Below are positions 30,115 through 35,167 of a DNA stretch of 35,167 nt, piece after piece; position 1 is the first letter of the stretch; every line of letters begins with the position of its first letter. The notes under the pieces were generated by a model, which did no database searches, was not told where the DNA came from, and was given only the letters and a program-made list of their open reading frames with translations. The DNA is taken from positions 101,999 to 137,165 of the forward strand of contig JH154019.1 in NCBI GenBank assembly GCA_000226015.1, in the 5' to 3' direction. This stretch comes from Mnemiopsis leidyi (Eukaryota > Ctenophora > Tentaculata > Lobata > Bolinopsidae). The position numbers and the translations under genes were made by a program.

Positions 30115-31464
30115 ATGTTTGATGAGCCTGGATTGGGAGTACTTATATTGCTTGCTTTGGCGTCTTTGACACTTGTAAGTGCTGTTGAATCAAATGATCC
30201 ACCTGATGAGAACACGAATGACTACAGTGCACAGTTCATTCAGGAGGAACTAGGACTGACACTTTTACCCTCAAAGATATTGGCACGGTCGGAGGACAAT
30301 ATTTTTCAATCGATTTTCCTTAAAGTACCTACGCCTAGAATTCCTCAACCACCTTGCATTCCGGATTGCACCCCCGTTGTATCGGAAATAGAACAGTGGT
30401 TAAGTCTCAATAGTAGGTGTTGGGTCTATCAAAAGTGGGTTTCAACACTTGCGCTTTTGGAAGTCTACAACTTCGACTCAGTTGCGACCTGCTTCGCGAC
30501 ATGTCTCACCAGAACAACCTGTGAGTTTATAACGTACGACTCTGTCAAAAGAATTTGCAAGCTGCAAACTGATCACTTGAGTTGGAGGAATGATACTGAT
30601 AGAACTCTTACATCACGGACGGCTCAAATGAATTGTCTATTGGAGAAGAGCGGAAAAACAAAGCATGGTCTCTGCAGAAACGACAACAGCCTCTTTACAA
30701 ATGTACTCGGTACTATGTCGCAAAAACACGAGGAGTTGACAGAACAACTCATCCAAAAATTTGAGGATGTTAAGAAGGGATACAACGTAGACCCTCGAGC
30801 CTTTAATGCTACAAGAAACAAAAGATCTTGGGATACTTTTGACTTCTTGTCTGAAATACCTGTAATTGGTCATCTTTATGACATTTTCAAATCACCAGTG
30901 GAGAACAGAAAACTGAAATCGCACGTACAACAATTGGAACAAAGATTCATACAGATGGCTGAAAGAACAGAGGAGAACTTTCGCACGAGCAGACAATTTC
31001 AAAACTCGGTTCTGGAAATTCTGGAAGGAATGTCGACGGAAATCAGGGACAGGATTGAAGGACTAAAGTGTGACCTTGTCTCTTTGAGTATGCTGATGAT
31101 ACACGAACAGGAACTCAAGTCTCACTACGCTAAGGTAGAACAGTTATTCTTCTCTGCGATTCATGGGAAGTTAAAAGCGAGCATCTCCCAGACTCTCACT
31201 ATGGAGGATCTGAAATTAGTCGTGCGAAATAACCCTGGTTATACAGACACGCTGTTTCTAAACTTCCCTGAATTGCTCTACAGGGTAGGGGACCTATACT
31301 TACTTCAAGTCATGAAAAACAGTAACAGTATGCTATTCCATTTTCTTCTTACAGCTCCAAAAATTAAACAAGGGTCGCTATATCAGACATACACACCAGT
31401 GACAATACCTGTAACAGGAGATCGAGAGGGAAACTGTTTTGAGGTAGCGCTGCCTATTGCCTAA
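30115..31464 (+). CDS. env: Env-like glycoprotein, N-terminal frame (signal, PAN-like domain, furin site, coiled coil)
   Basis: From ATG 30115 this gives 449 residues. A signal peptide (LGVLILLALASLTLVSA) comes first. Residues 102-174 hold six Cys in a pattern resembling a PAN/Apple fold (CFATC...CEFITYDS...CKL). RNKR (234-237) is a furin-type site, and after it begins a chain with an apolar segment (FLSEIPVIGHLYDIF), as in cleaved fusion glycoproteins. A heptad-repeat region follows (about 260-330). N-glycosylation sequons include NDT and NAT. The frame ends in TAA at 31462-31464, without a membrane anchor. The anchor is in the overlapping frame that follows. Errantivirus Env (baculovirus F-like) has the same broad layout, but the PAN-like region is not typical. 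Confidence 0.75.
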   Translation: MFDEPGLGVLILLALASLTLVSAVESNDPPDENTNDYSAQFIQEELGLTLLPSKILARSEDNIFQSIFLKVPTPRIPQPPCIPDCTPVVSEIEQWLSLNSRCWVYQKWVSTLALLEVYNFDSVATCFATCLTRTTCEFITYDSVKRICKLQTDHLSWRNDTDRTLTSRTAQMNCLLEKSGKTKHGLCRNDNSLFTNVLGTMSQKHEELTEQLIQKFEDVKKGYNVDPRAFNATRNKRSWDTFDFLSEIPVIGHLYDIFKSPVENRKLKSHVQQLEQRFIQMAERTEENFRTSRQFQNSVLEILEGMSTEIRDRIEGLKCDLVSLSMLMIHEQELKSHYAKVEQLFFSAIHGKLKASISQTLTMEDLKLVVRNNPGYTDTLFLNFPELLYRVGDLYLLQVMKNSNSMLFHFLLTAPKIKQGSLYQTYTPVTIPVTGDREGNCFEVALPIA

Positions 31465-32476
31465 CACGATCATTGTTAAAGATCAACTGTTTTTATCCGC
31501 AGACATCACTGATTGCACAGAAAAAGACGATGTGTTATTCTGCCAACAAGATTTCAGCGATAGATTCTCTCCCAGTGTAAAAGAATTGCATTGCCTCAAC
31601 AACAAAACAGAACATTGCAAAATGAAAGAGGTAGAATGTTCAACTAAAATGGTCTTTACGAAAGCTGGAGCTCTGGTCTTCAGTTTTAAAGACATACTAG
31701 GACTGGAGCGAACAGATTCTACAAAACTTACTTTGGTAAGTATGGATGGCAAGTATTCTTACTTTTTGGACTGGAGAAAATATCAAATGATTCAAAGCGA
31801 CCAGAAAATTATCTACTCCATCGACAATAAACTAACAGTGCGGAACTTATCTTGGACTGAACCTAAACAAGCTTTGGATTTTACCTCATATCTCAAAAAG
31901 AAATCTCTAGAAAGTGTGCAGAACAACGTTACTCAACTGAGAGGTCTCTTGGACAACACTACTGAGCTGGTTGCAGAGGATTACAAAACAGGCTACCTGG
32001 GAACAGACTTCAGCAGACGAGACTTTAACGAGGTATCGGGTCTAGTTTCCGTTGTTTCAACGATTCTTACCGTTTTAGGGCTGATTCTAATTTGTTCCAG
32101 TAAATCTATCAGAAGACACAGTCGGATGCTCAAACTGCTGGTTGCTACGACCAAACAAGAAAGACAAGATGCTAGACGGCAGAAGCATGGGATTGAACTG
32201 CAGCAGATAAAACTGCACAAAGAAACCTGGCAAGACGAAACTCCCGAAGTAGCAAGAACGAGCTTAAGACGATTAATGGAAGCACCTGAAGGAAAGAGAG
32301 ATACTATCGAGCAAATCACAATACGAGGTCCCGGATGTCGCTGTAAGTGTACCTGTGAAAGCAACGATTACGAAATAAAGAATGACCCTGTTACAGTCTC
32401 TGAAATGGATAAATGTCAAACTACTGCACGTGATAAAGGTAAAGTGGTGGTCGACGCCTATCCTGATCAAGATTGA
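31448..32476 (+). CDS. Env-like glycoprotein, C-terminal frame (ectodomain end, TM, tail)
   Basis: This frame is open from 31448 to TGA at 32474-32476 and has no ATG near its start (31457 is TTG). It begins where the preceding frame stops, one base ahead, so it is best read as the same Env separated by a +1 frame change inside 31448-31464. It has a Cys-containing ectodomain, sequons NKT, NLS, NVT and NTT, and a TM segment at about 32036-32100 (SGLVSVVSTILTVLGLILIC). A basic cytoplasmic tail of about 120 residues follows, with a Cys cluster, CRCKCTC, near 32336. The change is either a mutation, an assembly error or a recoding site. I describe the break only. Confidence 0.7.
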   Translation, partial: RCLLPNTIIVKDQLFLSADITDCTEKDDVLFCQQDFSDRFSPSVKELHCLNNKTEHCKMKEVECSTKMVFTKAGALVFSFKDILGLERTDSTKLTLVSMDGKYSYFLDWRKYQMIQSDQKIIYSIDNKLTVRNLSWTEPKQALDFTSYLKKKSLESVQNNVTQLRGLLDNTTELVAEDYKTGYLGTDFSRRDFNEVSGLVSVVSTILTVLGLILICSSKSIRRHSRMLKLLVATTKQERQDARRQKHGIELQQIKLHKETWQDETPEVARTSLRRLMEAPEGKRDTIEQITIRGPGCRCKCTCESNDYEIKNDPVTVSEMDKCQTTARDKGKVVVDAYPDQD

Positions 32477-32500
32477 TCAAGTTTGTATAAGGTTTGAGTT

Positions 32501-32516
32501 AATACCTTGTGGTATT
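32501..32516 (+). promoter_or_regulatory. TTGT-loop hairpin, 6-bp stem
   Basis: AATACC and GGTATT pair perfectly around TTGT, 25 bases after the env stop. Confidence 0.7.
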
Positions 32517-32920
32517 GCTTAAATCAACTCGTAGGTAGTGCACTGCTACCTAAACTCGCTTTTTGTAGAAAACCAAAACTCGTCTGTATAAGGATCGTAT
32601 ACTTTAAATTTGATATTTACTTGCATGATTGATATATGCAAGTTAACTTAGTCGTATAGGACTTGTAAACTATGTGACTAACTGTAACTCGTGCCCCGGC
32701 CCTTCATATGCTTAAATTGTGGCCTGGACTATCGCTAGAATTAATTTGATCTGCACTTGCTCGGCAAAATTAAGTTCAAACAAGTTTTGGCTATAGCAAG
32801 TTGTTTTTAAGCTTTTAAATGTGCCCAATCTTGGGGGTTCTCTTTTGCATAATCATTGAGTTGACTCATGGCCATTAGGGAGATCCACACATTTTTCGCT
32901 TTTCTGTGATTTGCATTGCG

Positions 32921-32938
32921 TTTTGCCTTGTGGCAAAA
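32921..32938 (+). promoter_or_regulatory. TTGT-loop hairpin, 7-bp stem
   Basis: TTTTGCC and GGCAAAA pair perfectly around TTGT. Confidence 0.7.
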
Positions 32939-32979
32939 ACAATCAAACACTTAACTTTGGAACACTTAACTTTGGATCG

Positions 32980-32995
32980 TTTACCTTGTGGTAAA
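32980..32995 (+). promoter_or_regulatory. TTGT-loop hairpin, 6-bp stem
   Basis: TTTACC and GGTAAA pair perfectly around TTGT. Compared with the hairpin at 32921, both sides of one pair change (G-C to A-T). Confidence 0.7.
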
Positions 32996-33012
32996 TTGTA
33001 TCAACATTCTGC

Positions 33013-33036
33013 AGTTTTTGCCTTGTGGTAAAAACT
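33013..33036 (+). promoter_or_regulatory. TTGT-loop hairpin, 10-bp stem
   Basis: AGTTTTTGCC pairs with GGTAAAAACT around TTGT, with one G-T pair. It lies just before ORF4. Confidence 0.7.
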
Positions 33037-33058
33037 TAACTCTGGTGCTTGCAGGTGA

Positions 33059-34162
33059 ATGTTTGCTCTATTCAAAGTGACAACCGGCATCGACTTGCTA
33101 AATCTCAACGAAGGCAAAGATCAGACAGAAATGGCTACCGAAAACACACAGTACGAAGAAGATGGCAGTCTCAACGTGGTTTTTGACGAATTTGAAGAAA
33201 TTGAAGTGGATTGCTCGGAAACAGGGACCACAAACGAAATCAAACCTAAGACTGTGCTAATGAGGGGACTTCTTAGAAGTCATGGGCTAGAATCACTTAA
33301 GAGACCTTATCCAGAACTATTAAGACGAGATTTAATCCTCGAAGCAGCCTCGCTACAAAAAGATTCAAAAAGAATAAAGGATTTCTCAGATATCGAACTG
33401 CAGGATTTGTCAATCTTCTTATCCCTTGTGGGAAAGGAGAAAGATGATCCACTCCTCAAGCTCGGAAGAACAGAAATCGCTTTGGAACTGCAGAAAAGAA
33501 GTGAAAAAGAATCTCATGTGCAGACGGTACAGATCACCAGACAACCAAGCCCACCGATTCAACTTCCCAAAAAGAAAGATGTTGCAGCTTTTAATTCTCT
33601 GAGAATAACGGATAATAAGATAAAAGATCTCATAAAGAGGGGAACTAGGCCTTCTCATGACTTGTTTAAACTACCTGGACGTCTCAACGAACACGGATTC
33701 CCTTCTTCGAACTTCACAAGTTACCTTGTGGTAACTTATGAAATGGTGTGTAAGCTGAATGTCAGACCCAAAGCGGTTACTATGGCTAAAGCTGCAGTTT
33801 CCTCGTTCAATGCATTGCTGCATAATGACAAAAGATCTGCCACTATACCTAGCCGATATTTCGTTGTTCCAGTCAATACATTCAAGGACGAGGCAACGAA
33901 CTTAGCAAAAATGATGATGTGCCTTGTGGCACGCAACGTTGGAGATTGCTCTCCAAATAGAAGACAGAAGGTCATAAAGAGACTTCAGATGGAAGTAAAA
34001 TCAAGAGGTCTGGTCACTTTATCTTACCTTACAGCTTGTGCCGTAAGGCTAGAGGAATCAGAGACACTGGACTTTTATCAGATGAAAAGTTTACTTGACG
34101 AACTAAAGAAAGCGATCGGAGGCCTACACCATCTGGTGTACTTGAACGAGAACTTCTATTAA
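33059..34162 (+). CDS. ORF4: unknown protein between env and the 3' LTR
   Basis: An intact 367-codon frame. The first ATG is 33059, with weak context; a second in-frame ATG at 33131 (residue 25) has a good context (gaaATGG), so the true start is uncertain. Residues about 30-65 are strongly acidic (VVFDEFEEIEVDCSE). The middle is basic and Pro-containing (ITRQPSPPIQLPKKK), and the C-terminal third is helical and basic (SPNRRQKVIKRLQ). No signal peptide, TM segment, zinc knuckle or enzyme motif is visible. Its position fits an accessory gene, perhaps from a spliced message using the acceptor at 33053. The frame contains four TTGT-loop hairpins. I do not recognise the family. Confidence 0.75.
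   Translation: MFALFKVTTGIDLLNLNEGKDQTEMATENTQYEEDGSLNVVFDEFEEIEVDCSETGTTNEIKPKTVLMRGLLRSHGLESLKRPYPELLRRDLILEAASLQKDSKRIKDFSDIELQDLSIFLSLVGKEKDDPLLKLGRTEIALELQKRSEKESHVQTVQITRQPSPPIQLPKKKDVAAFNSLRITDNKIKDLIKRGTRPSHDLFKLPGRLNEHGFPSSNFTSYLVVTYEMVCKLNVRPKAVTMAKAAVSSFNALLHNDKRSATIPSRYFVVPVNTFKDEATNLAKMMMCLVARNVGDCSPNRRQKVIKRLQMEVKSRGLVTLSYLTACAVRLEESETLDFYQMKSLLDELKKAIGGLHHLVYLNENFY
33422..33433 (+). promoter_or_regulatory. TTGT-loop hairpin inside ORF4 (4-bp stem)
   Basis: TCCC and GGGA pair around TTGT, with an imperfect extension outward. In the ORF4 frame CTT GTG encodes Leu-Val. Confidence 0.45.
33718..33737 (+). promoter_or_regulatory. TTGT-loop hairpin inside ORF4 (8-bp stem)
   Basis: AAGTTACC and GGTAACTT pair perfectly around TTGT. 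It lies within codons for SYLVVT, so it is under coding constraint as well. Confidence 0.7.
33919..33932 (+). promoter_or_regulatory. TTGT-loop hairpin inside ORF4 (5-bp stem)
   Basis: GTGCC and GGCAC pair around TTGT, with a further T-G wobble outside. CTT GTG again encodes Leu-Val in the frame. Confidence 0.6.
34027..34048 (+). promoter_or_regulatory. TTGT-loop hairpin inside ORF4 (2+6-bp stem)
   Basis: GC-TTGT-GC is enclosed, after one A/C mismatch, by CCTTAC and GTAAGG. A similar hairpin with loop ATCT lies at 34125-34140 (TACACC/GGTGTA). Confidence 0.5.
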
Positions 34163-34378
34163 AAACTCAGCAAGATGGGGTCGGGGTCCGGCTTTAAATT
34201 CATGACTGTGTAATATTAATTATTATTTTTGTTTGTTTTGTAAAGACTATTTGAAAAACTGCTTATATAATTTGAAAGACTACTATTATTTGAAGTTTTT
34301 TGGTTGACTAAGTTTAATTCTCTTTCTTTTACAATTTTCTAATATTTAAGACGGGTCAATAGATTTAATCCCATGATC
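34163..34378 (+). other. ORF4-3' LTR spacer
   Basis: A T-rich untranslated stretch with no frame or hairpin of note. Confidence 0.5.
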
Positions 34379-34394
34379 GAAGAAGGAGATGTAT
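34379..34394 (+). promoter_or_regulatory. Polypurine tract (second-strand primer)
   Basis: GAAGAAGGAGA (34379-34389) is followed by tgtat and then the 3' LTR start TGTAGGG. The tract is short and not directly adjacent, but it is the only purine run before the LTR. Confidence 0.6.
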
Positions 34395-34900
34395 TGTAGG
34401 GTAGACTGATTCAATTTTTCATTTTTTCACTAGAACTAATTAGCAGGGCTAGCTACAAGGTCAGGGTTGTCAACGGTCGAACAGGAAAACCAGCTCCATT
34501 GCCGGTGCTCCATGGAAATTAACCAATAAACGTTCTGCCCGGTGAGCACGAGACCGGCTTTGGGGACTGTTGACAATTCTGGCCTTCAACAGATTTTCTA
34601 AAAGTAGGAAACTCCTGGGATAGTTTTTTAGAGAGATGGCGATTATAGTCTAACTTTGGTCTCGAACTCCTGGCTTGTGCTAGGAGTTAATGTTGTAATC
34701 CTTACGATGATCTTCCTAACATAGATTTTTAACATTGGTACCTTAAAATAAGATAAGATGTTTTGTACTCCTCAAACTGTCATTTGCTGCTATTTGAACT
34801 TTGTTCTTTTAATATGCTGTCCATCTATTGTCCACTCTCAATTAAAATTAACGCCACTAGACGATCGATAGTAGGTAGCCTGGAAGACAGGGGTGCTTCA
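34395..34900 (+). repeat. 3' LTR (506 bp)
   Basis: A direct copy of 23653-24156 with 7 substitutions and 2 one-base indels. AATAAA is at 34525-34530 and the TTGT hairpin at 34665-34688. It ends gcttca at 34900, after which the sequence differs from the leader that follows the 5' LTR. Confidence 0.93.
34665..34688 (+). promoter_or_regulatory. TTGT-loop hairpin in the 3' LTR
   Basis: Identical to the hairpin at 23921-23944. None of the differences between the LTRs falls in it. Confidence 0.75.
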
Positions 34901-35167
34901 TACGAAGGTCTGAACTTTACGAAATACCTCTGACGAAAGTCGTATATCATCACTTAGTTGTCCAGGTTGAAATATTGTATTAACTGCATGGTAAGAGGAT
35001 ATATAAAAGATTACAACTTGCCCAGTATTTAACGGTGAAGAGTCTTTGGAGTAAAAAGAGTGAAAAAACAATATACGGTACATTTGGTACAAATTTCCTT
35101 ATATGGGATAATTACCCTGAAACTTACAATTACGAGGCACACTGACATACACATGACTAAATGTACA
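34901..35167. other. Right flank of the element, no firm gene
   Basis: Host sequence. A minus-strand frame runs to the LTR edge and includes a possible exon (34928-34983) between an acceptor, ctcttaccatgcag, and a weak donor, GAG|gtattt. Its phase would suit the exon at 23404-23546, but it has no family support. Confidence 0.25.

Larger units (their letters stand above)
32477..33058 (+). promoter_or_regulatory. Hairpin-rich spacer before ORF4
   Basis: No coding frame. It contains four TTGT-loop hairpins (32501, 32921, 32980, 33013), other hairpins at 32532-32552 (TAGGTAG/CTACCTA) and 32824-32835 (CCCAA/TTGGG), and a dyad at 32857-32868. Three copies of cttaact(t/c)tgg lie at about 32950, 32965 and 33035. 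It ends with an acceptor-like gtgcttgcag (AG at 33053-33054). Confidence 0.7.
23653..34900 (+). mobile_element. Ty3/gypsy-type LTR retroelement with env-like gene and an extra ORF
   Basis: An 11,248-base element with two LTRs, PBS, gag, pol, env-like frames, a fourth ORF and a purine tract. The PR-RT-RNase H-IN order and RT type place it in Ty3/gypsy (Metaviridae). The LTRs differ by 7 substitutions and 2 one-base indels over about 505 aligned bases. Gag and Pol are open and only Env changes frame, so it is young and may still be mobile or have been so recently. No target-site duplication is seen: the five bases before the 5' LTR are AACTT and the five after the 3' LTR are TACGA. Confidence 0.92.

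Noticed and set aside
32985..33030. CCTTGTGGT as plain RUNX-type (TGTGGT) sites
   Set aside because: Several copies have GGC, GGG or GC after the loop, which does not fit TGTGGT, whereas pairing of the arms is kept in all.
1..35167. CRISPR arrays or bacterial operons
   Set aside because: Introns, LTR elements, MITEs and microsatellites show animal nuclear DNA. No spaced direct-repeat array is present.

Overview
The window looks like animal (metazoan) nuclear DNA, most likely from an invertebrate. It contains a spliced, intron-rich gene on the minus strand with similarity to the nucleolar protein NOL4 family, dense families of dispersed repeats, microsatellites, a Penelope-like fragment, tRNA-derived sequences, a TA-flanked MITE and an almost complete LTR retroelement. 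There are two 10-base N gaps (10809-10818, 23628-23637), and duplicated sequence at their edges suggests imperfect joins. I cannot name the species.

Bases 1-4553 hold three to four copies of a composite repeat (modules A, B, C). Between them lies a minus-strand pseudogene copy (family D) that recurs at 6826-7230, 7341-8270 and, inverted, at 11700-13250. Bases 4554-8400 hold a hairpin cluster, a Penelope-like RT fragment and two D copies. Bases 8700-11700 have no recognisable gene and contain a long TCAG microsatellite. Bases 13250-17000 have two tRNA-derived segments, G-runs and simple repeats.

Bases 17030-23546 carry seven exons of the NOL4-like gene, transcribed right to left. Splice sites agree and codon phases match at every junction; the 5' exons are missing. 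An 824-bp MITE sits in one intron.

The LTR element occupies 23653-34900 (11,248 bp, plus strand, antisense to the gene). Its order is 5' LTR, PBS, gag, an in-frame A AAA AAC slippery site abutting the gag stop plus a stem, pol (PR-RT-RNase H-IN, Ty3/gypsy order), an Env-like glycoprotein in two overlapping frames, a fourth ORF of unknown function, a purine tract and the 3' LTR. The LTRs differ by 7 substitutions and 2 one-base indels, so the insertion is recent.

The most unusual signal is a family of hairpins with an invariant TTGT loop and different, self-complementary stems. It appears once in each LTR and at eight places around and inside the fourth ORF, and it may be a cis-acting RNA or DNA site of this element.
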